The position numbers and the translations under genes were made by a program. Source: Bacteroidota bacterium (GTDB taxonomy: Bacteria; Bacteroidota; Bacteroidia; CAILMK01; JAAYUY01). Taken from it: a stretch of DNA of 47,468 bases. Shown here piece after piece: positions 24,833 through 33,787 of this stretch. Each line of letters begins with the position of its first letter. Within the stretch, counting starts at the first letter, position 1. Location: NCBI GenBank assembly GCA_018698135.1, contig JABINZ010000134.1, positions 1 to 47,468 on the forward strand, written 5' to 3'. The notes under the pieces are model-generated. The model did no database searches, was not told the DNA's origin, and saw only the letters and a list, made by a program, of their open reading frames with translations.

Positions 24833-25864
24833 GTAATAAAAGTCAAGGAATTCTATGATAGGTTTTGGAAAAGGATAAGCTTGTATTTCGGAAACGGCTA
24901 TTTCCAAATAAGCTTCTTCCACCATGCATTCTCCCCTATCGATCTCATAAAATGAAATGTATAATTCCTGATGAGATAACAGGTGCTTGACTGATGAAAT
25001 GAGTTTGAGTTTTTCTAAATCACAAGAGAAATTTTTCCTTACTTCAATCAAAGACAGCTTCCCTTCATCCATTTTTTCGAGTAAAGGAAGTTCATACAGT
25101 TTAAACCAAATTCCTTTTGTGTTTCTTTTTTTTATAAATAAAGAACCATTTTGCTTGAAGACAAAGTAGTGCAAATAGCGCTTTTTCAGATCTTTTGCCT
25201 TCAATTTCGTGGGTAGACTCGCCTGACTTTGCTCTCTCTTTGCCACACAATCAAATTGTAACGGGCAAGATGTGCATGCAGGATTGTTTGGCTTACAAAC
25301 CATAGCCCCAAAATCCATTAGTGCCTGATTGAAATCTCCAGGATTTGATTGATCAAGAAATTCATTTGCTTTTTTCTTGAATATTTTTTTTCCTATTGTA
25401 CTGTTGATCGGCTCTTCAATACCAAATAATCGGGATAATAACCGGAAAACATTCCCATCCAAAACCGCATAGGGCTGATGATGACAAAAAGAAAGGAGTG
25501 CACTAGCTGTATAATCTCCAATTCCTTTCAGCGATATTAAATCATCGTAATTTGAAGGAAAATGACCATTCCACTTTTCAACTATGGTTTTTGCAGCATG
25601 ATGCATGTTTCTGGCTCTTGAATAATAGCCCAAGCCCTGCCAGTGTTTCAAAACTTGATCTTCAGAGGCTTTGGCCAAACCAAATACTGTTGGGAAACTA
25701 GAAACAAACTTATTGAAATAAGGAGTTCCTTGTTCTATTCGAGTTTGTTGCATGATAATTTCCGAAAGCCAAATCACATAAGGATCCTTTGTTTTTCTCC
25801 AAGGCAGTTCTCTGGCATTTTCCTTATACCAATTCATTATGTCTTGTTGAAGCTTTCTTTCCAT
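24830..25864 (-). CDS. mutY: A/G-specific adenine DNA glycosylase MutY
   Basis: 344 aa. It removes adenine mispaired with 8-oxoguanine. Seen are catalytic Glu35 in LSEIIMQQT, the helix-hairpin-helix LKGIGDYTASAL, catalytic Asp136 in VLDGNVFRLLSR, and the [4Fe-4S] cluster loop Cys-x6-Cys-x2-Cys-x5-Cys (CKPNNPACTSCPLQFDC). The C-terminal NUDIX-like 8-oxoG recognition domain covers about 225-344. I start at ATG 25864; the longer frame from 25882 would run through the -7 box at 25880-25887. It is divergent from yjbQ across a 64-bp gap. Confidence 0.96.
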   Translation of the reverse strand: MERKLQQDIMNWYKENARELPWRKTKDPYVIWLSEIIMQQTRIEQGTPYFNKFVSSFPTVFGLAKASEDQVLKHWQGLGYYSRARNMHHAAKTIVEKWNGHFPSNYDDLISLKGIGDYTASALLSFCHHQPYAVLDGNVFRLLSRLFGIEEPINSTIGKKIFKKKANEFLDQSNPGDFNQALMDFGAMVCKPNNPACTSCPLQFDCVAKREQSQASLPTKLKAKDLKKRYLHYFVFKQNGSLFIKKRNTKGIWFKLYELPLLEKMDEGKLSLIEVRKNFSCDLEKLKLISSVKHLLSHQELYISFYEIDRGECMVEEAYLEIAVSEIQAYPFPKPIIEFLDFYY

Positions 25865-25879
25865 ATCTTTTGAACAATT

Positions 25880-25887
25880 CAAAGATA
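25880..25887 (-). promoter_or_regulatory. -7 box of mutY
   Basis: Read on the minus strand it is TATCTTTG, consensus TAnnTTTG, ending 15 nt before ATG 25864. It supports that start over the one at 25882. No good -33 box is seen. Confidence 0.5.
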
Positions 25888-25928
25888 ATCAGCTAAAAGT
25901 GCTAAATTTCATTACAAATGAAAACAAT

Positions 25929-26339
25929 ATGATTGAGCAGAAGGAAATAGTTTTAGATGCGTACCCAAGAGGTTTTAATTTGATCACTCAAACCATTAAA
26001 AAGCAGCTCCCAGCATTACCTGAAAAAGGTTTGCTAAATCTTTTCATTAAACATACTTCTGCAGGAATTACAATAAACGAAAATGCAGATCCAAGTGTGC
26101 CAATAGATTTAGAGAATTCAATCAATGCTTTAGTGAAAGAAAATGAATCTTTTTATACGCACACGCAAGAAGGTTCGGATGATATGCCAGCACATATAAA
26201 ATCCAGTTTGATTGGTTGCTCCCTCACAATACCCATACAGAATTATCAATTAGCTTTAGGTGTATGGCAAGGCATTTACCTGTGTGAATTCAGAGATTAT
26301 GGAGGTCATCGAAAAATACTATCAACCATCTATTCCTAA
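25929..26339 (+). CDS. yjbQ: YjbQ/UPF0047 family protein
   Basis: 136 aa, cytoplasmic. The family core is complete: GLLNLFIKHTSAGITINENADPSV (about 34-57), DDMPAHIKSSLIGCSLTIPI, and GVWQGIYLCEFRDYGGHRK near the end, with conserved His and Glu/Asp residues that bind metal. Members have been described as weak thiamine-phosphate synthases in E. coli, but the physiological role is not settled. I chose ATG 25929, where the family N-terminus begins. The stop overlaps the stop of the convergent mmdB gene by 3 nt. Confidence 0.88.
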   Translation: MIEQKEIVLDAYPRGFNLITQTIKKQLPALPEKGLLNLFIKHTSAGITINENADPSVPIDLENSINALVKENESFYTHTQEGSDDMPAHIKSSLIGCSLTIPIQNYQLALGVWQGIYLCEFRDYGGHRKILSTIYS

Positions 26340-27526
26340 TACAAGAAACTGAGCAAAATACCTGCGGCTACAGCACTTCCGACTACACCAGCTACATTTG
26401 GAGCCATAGCATGCATCAGCAAATGATTGGTTTTATCGTATTGTAAACCAAGAACCTGAGAGACACGAGCACTATCTGGCACAGCAGAAACTCCAGCATT
26501 ACCAATTAAAGGATTGATTTTATTTCCCTCTTTGAGAAAAAGATTCATGAATTTTACAAATAAAACACCTCCAGTGGTGGCAACCATAAATGAAAATGCT
26601 CCAATGACAAAAATTCCAATCGACTTAGTGGTTAAAAAAGTGGACGCTTGTGTAGATGCTCCTACAGTAAGTCCCAAAAGTATGGTCACAATATCAACCA
26701 ATGCCCCACTTGCCGTTTGAGCCAGACGTTTGGTTACACCTGATTCTTTCAACAAATTCCCAAAAAATAACATACCCAGCAATGGTAAACCAGCAGGGAC
26801 AATGAAGGTTGTCAATAATAATCCGGCAATTGGAAAAATAATTTTTTCTGTTTTAGAAACAACACGAGGTGGCTTCATTCGAATTACACGTTCTTTTTTG
26901 TTGGTTAGCATTCGCATAATAGGTGGCTGAATAACCGGTACCAAAGCCATGTAAGAATAGGCTGATACAGCAATTGCACCCATTAATTCAGGAGCCAGTT
27001 TGGATGATAGGAAAATGGCTGTAGGTCCATCCGCTCCACCAATAATGGCAATCGCACCAGCTTGCTCTGGAGAAAATCCCAAAGCCAATGCAATGGCATA
27101 GGCACCAAATATCCCTAATTGAGCTGCAGCTCCGATTAATAACAAACGAGGTTTAGACAGTAAAGCGGAAAAATCAGTCATGGCACCCAAGCCAAGGAAT
27201 ATTAAGGGAGGATAAATACCTTTTATTACCCCAAAGTATAGGTAATTCATTACACTACCCTCCTGATAAACACCCAATTTCATGTTGTTTGGATCGCTTA
27301 TATCAGTAAATTCTGCACCCCAAAAGGCAATATTACCGACTATCATTCCAAATCCAATCGGAATTAAAAGCAAGGGTTCAAATTCTTTTGTGATGGCCAA
27401 GGTTATAAAAACCAAACCCACTACTATCATGATTAAATTGCCCCAGCTCATGTTTGCAAAAGCAGTATATTGGAAAAATCTTTCCAGATTTTCTAATAAA
27501 AAACCAATGAAGCTTGTATTTTCCAT
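26336..27526 (-). CDS. mmdB: Na+-pumping decarboxylase beta subunit
   Basis: 396 aa, about ten membrane helices, the OadB/MmdB family. In the complex it couples decarboxylation of carboxybiotin to export of Na+. Recognisable are the helix-breaking segment GGADGPTAIFLSS with the essential Asp, QPPIMRMLT, and the C-terminal NPLIGNAGVSAVPDSARVS and HAMAPNVAGVVGSA. Length as usual. It is the last gene of the operon, 5 nt after the biotin carrier. Neighbours show that the substrate is methylmalonyl-CoA rather than oxaloacetate. Confidence 0.95.
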   Translation of the reverse strand: MENTSFIGFLLENLERFFQYTAFANMSWGNLIMIVVGLVFITLAITKEFEPLLLIPIGFGMIVGNIAFWGAEFTDISDPNNMKLGVYQEGSVMNYLYFGVIKGIYPPLIFLGLGAMTDFSALLSKPRLLLIGAAAQLGIFGAYAIALALGFSPEQAGAIAIIGGADGPTAIFLSSKLAPELMGAIAVSAYSYMALVPVIQPPIMRMLTNKKERVIRMKPPRVVSKTEKIIFPIAGLLLTTFIVPAGLPLLGMLFFGNLLKESGVTKRLAQTASGALVDIVTILLGLTVGASTQASTFLTTKSIGIFVIGAFSFMVATTGGVLFVKFMNLFLKEGNKINPLIGNAGVSAVPDSARVSQVLGLQYDKTNHLLMHAMAPNVAGVVGSAVAAGILLSFLY

Positions 27527-27531
27527 AATCC

Positions 27532-27975
27532 TTAAGCTATAACAAACAGGAGATCACCTTGCATAACGGAATCGCCTTTGCCTACTTTTATTGAAATTAT
27601 TTTTCCTGCTCGGTCAGAGTCTATATTGTTTTCCATTTTCATCGCTTCGAGCATCATCAGTCTTTGACCTTCTGTTACCATGTCACCGACTTTTACATCA
27701 AGCTCAAGAACCACACCCGGTAAGGGCGAAAGTATTTGGTATCCCTCTCCAGATGTTTGAATGGGAACCGTTTTTTCCGGAGAAAGTCTGGGTGTATCTG
27801 TTGTCGGAATAGCTGATTTACGAACCAATTTAGGCGTTTTGGTCGGTTTTATATCTTTATCGACTTCAACAGAATAATGGGTTCCGTTCACTTCAACATC
27901 TACTATATTATCTTCAATATCCTTGATATTAACCTCGTATTCATTCCCATTAATAATATACTTAAACTTTTTCAT
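27532..27975 (-). CDS. mmdC: Biotin carrier subunit of the methylmalonyl-CoA decarboxylase
   Basis: 147 aa. The C-terminal biotinyl domain (about 78-147) contains EAMKMEN with Lys113 as the biotinylation site. Before it is a Pro/Thr-rich linker (about 43-75) that acts as a flexible arm, and an N-terminal region (1-40) of short strands (KYIINGNEYEVNIKDI). It carries CO2 from the carboxyltransferase subunit to the membrane subunit. Its start overlaps the stop of the upstream oadG-like gene by 4 nt (ATGA). Confidence 0.95.
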   Translation of the reverse strand: MKKFKYIINGNEYEVNIKDIEDNIVDVEVNGTHYSVEVDKDIKPTKTPKLVRKSAIPTTDTPRLSPEKTVPIQTSGEGYQILSPLPGVVLELDVKVGDMVTEGQRLMMLEAMKMENNIDSDRAGKIISIKVGKGDSVMQGDLLFVIA

Positions 27976-28397
27976 CTCGATTTTTTTAATGGTGTTTGAG
28001 ACATACCATACAATTTAGAACTCCAGGGTGAATATATTCTTGAAACACGATCAATTGTAAGTTTAAAACTCTCAATATCATGAATTTGTTTGCGGTACAT
28101 ATGAATAGCCAAAGCAATAGCTGCATTCACCTCTCCAGAAATATCTTCTTCATTTTTTGTTTCAATAGAACCTTTTGATTTCCTTTTCCTTCTGACTTGG
28201 AGATCCTTATTCATCAACATGGTCAGGGCATTAACCACTAAAAAAAGAAGAACAAGCGACATAAAAACAACGCTCATTGCAATAATAGCCATACCAATAC
28301 CCGTAGGATCTTGCTCATAAAACTCTTGAGCAGAATTTCTTCCACTTTTTGCACCTATCAAAGTGGCTGTCGATAATAGTAAATTCAGGACAAGCAT
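27972..28397 (-). CDS. oadG: OadG-family small membrane subunit
   Basis: 141 aa. One membrane helix lies at about residues 35-58 (GMAIIAMSVVFMSLVLLFLVV), after a short N-terminal hydrophobic stretch, and is followed by a basic cytoplasmic tail (RRKRKSKGS) and a helical domain (GEVNAAIALAIHMYRKQ). OadG/gamma subunits hold the carboxyltransferase to the membrane part of the pump. Longer than the gammas of enterobacteria, as is common in Bacteroidota. 6 nt after mmdA and overlapping mmdC. Confidence 0.85.
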   Translation of the reverse strand: MLVLNLLLSTATLIGAKSGRNSAQEFYEQDPTGIGMAIIAMSVVFMSLVLLFLVVNALTMLMNKDLQVRRKRKSKGSIETKNEEDISGEVNAAIALAIHMYRKQIHDIESFKLTIDRVSRIYSPWSSKLYGMSQTPLKKSR

Positions 28398-28403
28398 ATT
28401 GAT

Positions 28404-29963
28404 TTATAAAGGTATATTAGAATGTTTCTTAGGCGGATTCACGTCTTTTTTGGTTGATAAAGATTGCAGTGCCCGAATGATACGAAAACGAGTATTTCGT
28501 GGTTCGATAACATCATCAATATAGCCAAACTTGGCAGCTACATAGGGATTGGCAAACTTATCTTTGTATTCAGCTTCTTTCTCTTTTAAGATCTCCTTCT
28601 TTTTCTTTTCATCTTCGATAGATGATAATTCGCGGCTTAATAAGACCTCAATAGCTCCTTTCGGACCCATAACGGCTATTTCTGATCCCGGCCATGCATA
28701 ATTTATATCTCCTCTCAAATGTTTACTGCTCATCACATCATAAGCGCCTCCATAGGCTTTCCTTAAAATGACAGTTACTTTAGGAACTGTTGCTTCTCCA
28801 TAAGCAAACAAAAGCTTTGCACCATGAATAATAATACCTCCATACTCTTGAGCAGTACCAGGTAAAAATCCGGGAACATCAACCAAAGTAACAAGTGGAA
28901 TATTGAAAGCGTCACAATAACGAACGAAACGAGCTGCCTTTCGGGAAGCATTAATATCCAAAACTCCAGCCAGGTAATCTGGTTGATTAGCCACAATACC
29001 AACAGACATGCCATTGAAACGTGCAAATGCAGTAACTATATTCGGTGCATAGTTTCGTTGTACCTCTAAATATTCATGATAATCAACAATCGACTCAATT
29101 ATTTCTTTGACATCATATGGTTTATTGGTGTTTTCTGGTAATATCTCATTCAAGTTATCATCAACTCTATCGATAGGATCATCTGAAAATGCTAATGGAG
29201 GATCTTCCATGTTATTCTGTGGGAAATAACTGATTAGCTTGCGAATCAACATGAGGCCTTCTTCCTCATCTTCTGCAACAAAATGAGCCACTCCAGAACG
29301 AGTAGAATGAACACTTGCACCACCTAGCTCTTCTGTAGTAACATCTTCACCTGTAACCGTTTTTACTACTTTTGGGCCTGTAACAAACATATAGCTCGTA
29401 TCCTTGCTCATGATATTAAAATCTGTGAGAGCAGGAGAATAAACTGCACCACCGGCACAAGGACCAAAAATGGCTGATATTTGAGGAATCACACCTGAAG
29501 CGAGTATATTACGTTGAAAAATTTCAGCATAACCACCTAAACTTTTTACTCCTTCCTGAATACGTGCTCCTCCACTATCATTAATCCCGATTACTGGTGC
29601 TCCCACTTTGAGAGCCTTATCCATTATCTTGCAAATTTTTGCTGCGAACATTTCCGATAGTGAACCACCAAAAACAGTAAAATCCTGTGAAAAAACATAT
29701 ACAAGTCGCCCATCAATTGTTCCATAACCTGTAACAACACCATCTGATAGAAAGTGTTGCTCGTCAAGGCCAAAATCTATACAGCGATGTGATACGAACA
29801 TGTCGAACTCCTCAAAACTACCATCGTCCAACAACATGTCTAAACGCTCACGAGCAGTATATTTTCCTTTTTTATGCTGTGCTTCAATGCGCTTTTCGCC
29901 ACCACCCAATCGGGCTGTTTCGCGAAGAGCCATCAATTCATTGATCTTTAGTTGCATACTCAT
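28404..29963 (-). CDS. mmdA: Methylmalonyl-CoA decarboxylase carboxyltransferase subunit
   Basis: 519 aa, the acyl-CoA carboxylase beta family. It transfers the carboxyl group from (S)-methylmalonyl-CoA to biotin, giving propionyl-CoA. Marks are [48 protein letters not shown], and, in the C-terminal half, [17 protein letters not shown] and [11 protein letters not shown]. The same family includes propionyl-CoA carboxylase beta; the linked beta-type Na+ pump subunit and the absence of a biotin carboxylase gene argue for the decarboxylase. It follows mce by 6 nt. Confidence 0.94.
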   Translation of the reverse strand: MSMQLKINELMALRETARLGGGEKRIEAQHKKGKYTARERLDMLLDDGSFEEFDMFVSHRCIDFGLDEQHFLSDGVVTGYGTIDGRLVYVFSQDFTVFGGSLSEMFAAKICKIMDKALKVGAPVIGINDSGGARIQEGVKSLGGYAEIFQRNILASGVIPQISAIFGPCAGGAVYSPALTDFNIMSKDTSYMFVTGPKVVKTVTGEDVTTEELGGASVHSTRSGVAHFVAEDEEEGLMLIRKLISYFPQNNMEDPPLAFSDDPIDRVDDNLNEILPENTNKPYDVKEIIESIVDYHEYLEVQRNYAPNIVTAFARFNGMSVGIVANQPDYLAGVLDINASRKAARFVRYCDAFNIPLVTLVDVPGFLPGTAQEYGGIIIHGAKLLFAYGEATVPKVTVILRKAYGGAYDVMSSKHLRGDINYAWPGSEIAVMGPKGAIEVLLSRELSSIEDEKKKKEILKEKEAEYKDKFANPYVAAKFGYIDDVIEPRNTRFRIIRALQSLSTKKDVNPPKKHSNIPL

Positions 29964-29969
29964 GATAAA

Positions 29970-30389
29970 CTATTTGTTCTGTTTATCTTCACATATTTCT
30001 GTTAAAACGCCATGTGTTGATTTTGGATGTAAGAAAGCAATTGACAAACCCTCTGCCCCATTTCTAGGCTCCTGATCTATTAATTGAATTCCTTTTTGAT
30101 CAAGTTCTGTTAATTTTTCCTCAATATCATCAACAGCAAAGGCTAAATGATGTACACCTTCGCCTTTTTTCTCAATGAATTTACCAATTGGCCCGTTGGG
30201 ATCGGTAGATTCGAGGAGTTCAATTTTTGTCTGACCAACTTTAAAAAAGGCAGTTTTAACTTTCTGATCAGCAACTTCTTCAATAGCATAACAACTTAAT
30301 CCAAAAACATTTTCATAGTAAGCAATCGATTCTTCCAGATTGCGAACAGCAATTCCAATATGTTCGATATATTTTGGTTTAATACTCAT
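29970..30389 (-). CDS. mce: Methylmalonyl-CoA epimerase
   Basis: 139 aa, vicinal-oxygen-chelate fold with two beta-alpha-beta-beta-beta modules. It converts (R)- to (S)-methylmalonyl-CoA, linking the B12-dependent mutase to the decarboxylase encoded next. Metal ligands are likely His10 (YIEHIGIAV), His81 (GVHHLAFAV) and Glu131 (GVLTEIC). Length as usual. It is the first gene of the operon, with a strong promoter 21 nt upstream. No mutase gene is in the window. Confidence 0.95.
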   Translation of the reverse strand: MSIKPKYIEHIGIAVRNLEESIAYYENVFGLSCYAIEEVADQKVKTAFFKVGQTKIELLESTDPNGPIGKFIEKKGEGVHHLAFAVDDIEEKLTELDQKGIQLIDQEPRNGAEGLSIAFLHPKSTHGVLTEICEDKQNK

Positions 30390-30410
30390 ATTCCATATTA
30401 ATTAGTGAGG

Positions 30411-30442
30411 CAAAAGTATCATTAAATAAATCAGATAACAAA
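30411..30442 (-). promoter_or_regulatory. Promoter of the mce-mmd operon
   Basis: Read on the minus strand: TTTG (30439-30442), a 20-nt spacer, then TACTTTTG (30411-30418). Both boxes and the spacing fit the Bacteroidota sigma-ABfr consensus. The -7 box ends 21 nt before the mce ATG. This is the best promoter in the window. Confidence 0.8.
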
Positions 30443-30615
30443 GTTTTTTGTTAATTAATTCACAGCGAAAAACAGCCTAGAATCGATACATTTAAAGAAA
30501 AACATATAATGATTTGAAATAATGTCTGGTCTTAAATAATTAAAACTATCTTGATAATTTGTAACAAGACAATTGCATTTTTTTTATAATTTTATAGCTC
30601 AATTATACCTTACCA

Positions 30616-31716
30616 ATGAAAGCCATTTCACGACAAATTGATTTCTTGACAAATATAAGCTTAGATGATATTAATCTGGCTAGATTTCTTGACAACATCG
30701 AAGTAGGAATTATAATTATTAATGAAAACAATGAAATTGTTCATACCAATAAACGTGTAGAAGATTTGTTTGGATATGAAAAAGCTGAGTTAGCAGGGCA
30801 ATTATTGAATATATTAATTCAGGACAACATTATCCATACACACCAATCTCATATTGATCGTTTTTTCAAAAATCCTGAAAACAGACCCATGGGAATTGGT
30901 CTTGATTTATTTGCTAAAAAGAAAGATCAGGAAGTTATTCCGGTTGAAGTTAGCATTAGCTATTTAAAAACCAAAGAAGGCAAATTGGGCATATCTTTTA
31001 TAAATGATCTCCGATTTCGAAAAAAATTAGAGAATGAATTACGCGATGCAAATAATGAATTACAAGCATTTGCAAAAACCGTTGCACATGACATAAACAA
31101 TACGTTAGTTGGTGTTGTGAGTTTAAGTGAGTTATTGGCAGAACAATACGATCATATTCCGCAAGAAAAACAAAAAGATTTATTACTAGAAGTAGCTCAA
31201 TCAGGGAGAAAACTGAGTAATATTATTAATGAATTACTTCTTTTTGCCAGTATCGATAAAATAGAGGTCAATCTGCTTCCAATTGAAATGAAATCGGTTA
31301 TCGATGAAGCCTTAAAACGTTTGCATTATTTGACTAGTGATGTAGATATTTCAATAAAAATGGCTGATAATTTCCCCTTGTCACTGGGGCATGCAGCTTG
31401 GATAGAGGAAGTATGGTTCAACCTGATAAGTAATGCCATCAAATATGGAGGAAACCCACCAGAAATTGAATTTGGCTTCAATAAAGAAGATAAATGGATT
31501 AATTACTGGATAAAAGACAATGGCAATGGATTGACCAGCGAGCAAGTTGCGGTTATTTTTAATGCTACTGAACTGGCTGAAAAGAATATTATTAAAGGAC
31601 ATGGTTTAGGACTTTCAATAGTCAAACGAATTATTGAAAAGCAAGGTGGTAAAGTTAGTGTACAGAGTGAAGAAGGAAGAGGAAGTAGTTTTGGTTTTTA
31701 TCTGGAGCAGGCTTAA
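30616..31716 (+). CDS. PAS-domain sensor histidine kinase (soluble)
   Basis: 366 aa without membrane helices. A PAS domain lies at about residues 25-135 (GIIIINENNEIVHTNKRVEDLFGYEKAELAG). The phospho-acceptor His158 sits in AHDINNTLVG; this H-D-x-N-N form is less common than H-E. The ATP-binding domain follows with the N box (WFNLISNAIKYGG), DNGNGL and GHGLGLSIVKRII. It should autophosphorylate in response to a cytoplasmic signal sensed by PAS. No response regulator is adjacent; the HPt and lone receiver about 4-6 kb away are possible partners. A near-consensus -7 box (TAATTTTA) lies shortly upstream. Confidence 0.92.
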   Translation: MKAISRQIDFLTNISLDDINLARFLDNIEVGIIIINENNEIVHTNKRVEDLFGYEKAELAGQLLNILIQDNIIHTHQSHIDRFFKNPENRPMGIGLDLFAKKKDQEVIPVEVSISYLKTKEGKLGISFINDLRFRKKLENELRDANNELQAFAKTVAHDINNTLVGVVSLSELLAEQYDHIPQEKQKDLLLEVAQSGRKLSNIINELLLFASIDKIEVNLLPIEMKSVIDEALKRLHYLTSDVDISIKMADNFPLSLGHAAWIEEVWFNLISNAIKYGGNPPEIEFGFNKEDKWINYWIKDNGNGLTSEQVAVIFNATELAEKNIIKGHGLGLSIVKRIIEKQGGKVSVQSEEGRGSSFGFYLEQA

Positions 31717-31865
31717 ATCGTCAAATTATTCAATTTTGCAGATTAATAAAAGCTTACAAAAACATTAAAAAAATTTAAGTTTTTGGGGTAACCTCTTCAC
31801 ATTTTATGTAATCTATTTTATACAAACAGAGCATTATTGTTTCTGGAATTAGTAAATGAAATTTC

Positions 31866-32516
31866 ATGAGAAAATTAGTATTGATTATCTTGATCAGCTT
31901 ATTATTAAACATACTTTCCATACATATACAAGCACAAAATAATAAGCAGTATTTTATTTCATTGGCACCAGCTTATGAGGTTTTATATTCACAATTAGAA
32001 ATACGTGCTGAAAGTTTCTCTTTTGGAGTTGGATTATTCAATCAGTATAAATTTCATATCAGTGGGAATGTAAACTACACCTTTGGTAAAAGTTTGCCTG
32101 AAACAAATTTGCGTACAGTTAAGTTTAATCGGATTTCACCCGGAATTAAAATGAAATGGTTGCTATTGGGTGATAATCGATATAAAAGCGACAAATATTT
32201 TGACAACCTCAGATTGTGTTTGGATTTCGCTTCTCATTATAATTTTGCATTCACTGAGTTGTATCGTGAAGATATGTTAACCAATGAAAAATTAGTTCCA
32301 TACCTATCTGTAGACCTTGGATTTAGCCTACTTATCCCCTATGGTTACGTAGCAAAAAACACAATACATTTTCTGAATCATTCAGATTTGTATTTGGAAA
32401 TACTAGGATCAGCAATAATCAATACTGATATTTCAATTCTTAATTCAACAGGATCATCAATTGATCAAGTAACAACAGCTGGCAAACTTGCTTTAAATTG
32501 GATGTATTATTTCTAA
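31866..32516 (+). CDS. Hypothetical exported protein, probably a small beta-barrel
   Basis: 216 aa with a signal peptide (cut near IQAQ, residues 20-23). The mature part shows alternating strands with aromatic residues (FSFGVGLFNQYKFHISGNVNYTF-type segments) and ends ALNWMYYF; a terminal Phe is the usual last residue of outer-membrane barrels. Its stop overlaps the stop of the convergent porin-like gene by 3 nt. Family not recognised. Confidence 0.65.
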   Translation: MRKLVLIILISLLLNILSIHIQAQNNKQYFISLAPAYEVLYSQLEIRAESFSFGVGLFNQYKFHISGNVNYTFGKSLPETNLRTVKFNRISPGIKMKWLLLGDNRYKSDKYFDNLRLCLDFASHYNFAFTELYREDMLTNEKLVPYLSVDLGFSLLIPYGYVAKNTIHFLNHSDLYLEILGSAIINTDISILNSTGSSIDQVTTAGKLALNWMYYF

Positions 32517-33742
32517 AAGAAATAAAATGCGGCAATCAGTGTTCGGAGGTTAGCATATTCGATGGAATTTGCAACCTGCATGTATTGATCGGTGGTACCA
32601 TAAGCAACAACAGTATATTCAATTTCTGCAGATACCATTAATTTTCCACTCCAATAAGATAAGCGAGGTCCTATTCTATAAACATAATCTATATCTGATC
32701 CTCTGCTATAAACATGGCTGTTAATGATATGATCGGAGCCCCGATTTTTAGCATAACCCAAGAATACTCCTGGTCGAAAGCTTCCTTTTGTTTTTTCGAT
32801 TACACCCCAAATAGAGGCTTGACTAATATTATGATAGCTTGAAAATCCAGTCATGGTGTCTTCCAGAAACTCACCATAACCACCTAACATTAAATGATCA
32901 GTCAGGTTTCCACCTTCAATATATTGTACTTTAAAAGCATAATCATTATAAACATATTGCCCATAAGCTACAAATGCCTGAGAATATAATAATTCCTTGG
33001 TCTGAAACCCCATTTCTGTTTCCAATCTGGGACGTAGAATTTTTTGATCAAATCCCACTCCTGCTTTGAAGTTTTCAAGATCAAATTTCATCTGAAAATG
33101 AACATTTGGTATAAGTGCATTTCGTTGATAGGAATTGGAAACACCAAGCGGACCAATGGATGCATAATCTCTTTCAGAACCTGCAAATACTAAAAGGGAT
33201 AAAAGGCCAATTTTTCTTGTATACGAAATTTGATTAAACCGAGAAAAAGATCTCATTGGTGCACCGGAATTTAAGGCAATCGTACCCACTTTCACTTCCA
33301 CTACATCAAGCGGATGCCAATAATGACCAATCAATAGTTCATCATTTTCCCAATTCAATTTCATATATGCATGCCTTAATCGAAAACCATTGTTATCGCC
33401 ATTGCTCACACCCGTAAAGTCTCCTTCAATTAAGGCAGATGACTTCGCTTTAAAAACATCAGGTCCTGATATATTAGCAGATAATCGGGTAGTCATGGCT
33501 AACATTTGGAAACTGGATGCTGAATTCATATCCACTAAATTATGGTCATAATCTGCATTTTTAGGATAGAGCGTAAACATCCCTTCACGTGCCTCTACCA
33601 TTTGACGGGTATCATAAAAAGCTTGCCAGTTTACAAAACCGTGAAATTGAATTCCAAAAGAAGATTTCTTGTCCTTTGTTTGAGCAAAGGAATTAAAATT
33701 GAGAATGAGGATGAAAAGAATTGGAATAAGGCGTTTAAGCAT
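32513..33742 (-). CDS. Porin-like outer-membrane protein
   Basis: 409 aa. The signal peptide is MLKRLIPILFILILNFNSFAQ. The mature protein (about 388 residues) has long alternating strands typical of 16-strand porins (FGIQFHGFVNWQAFYD, LRHAYMKLNWENDELLIGHYWHPL, KFDLENFKAGVGFDQK) and ends IAAFYFF with a C-terminal Phe. It resembles DcaP/phosphate-selective-porin-like proteins; the substrate is unknown. I start at ATG 33742: the longer frame from 33760 crosses the -7 box at 33758-33765. It is encoded alone, convergent with the gene at 31866. Confidence 0.75.
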   Translation of the reverse strand: MLKRLIPILFILILNFNSFAQTKDKKSSFGIQFHGFVNWQAFYDTRQMVEAREGMFTLYPKNADYDHNLVDMNSASSFQMLAMTTRLSANISGPDVFKAKSSALIEGDFTGVSNGDNNGFRLRHAYMKLNWENDELLIGHYWHPLDVVEVKVGTIALNSGAPMRSFSRFNQISYTRKIGLLSLLVFAGSERDYASIGPLGVSNSYQRNALIPNVHFQMKFDLENFKAGVGFDQKILRPRLETEMGFQTKELLYSQAFVAYGQYVYNDYAFKVQYIEGGNLTDHLMLGGYGEFLEDTMTGFSSYHNISQASIWGVIEKTKGSFRPGVFLGYAKNRGSDHIINSHVYSRGSDIDYVYRIGPRLSYWSGKLMVSAEIEYTVVAYGTTDQYMQVANSIEYANLRTLIAAFYFF

Positions 33743-33757
33743 ATTTTGATTTTTGAG

Positions 33758-33765
33758 CAAAAATA
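33758..33765 (-). promoter_or_regulatory. -7 box of the porin-like gene
   Basis: Read on the minus strand it is TATTTTTG, consensus TAnnTTTG, ending 15 nt before ATG 33742. No clear -33 box. Confidence 0.45.
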
Positions 33766-33787
33766 GAAAAATAATTAAGTCTCTTGC

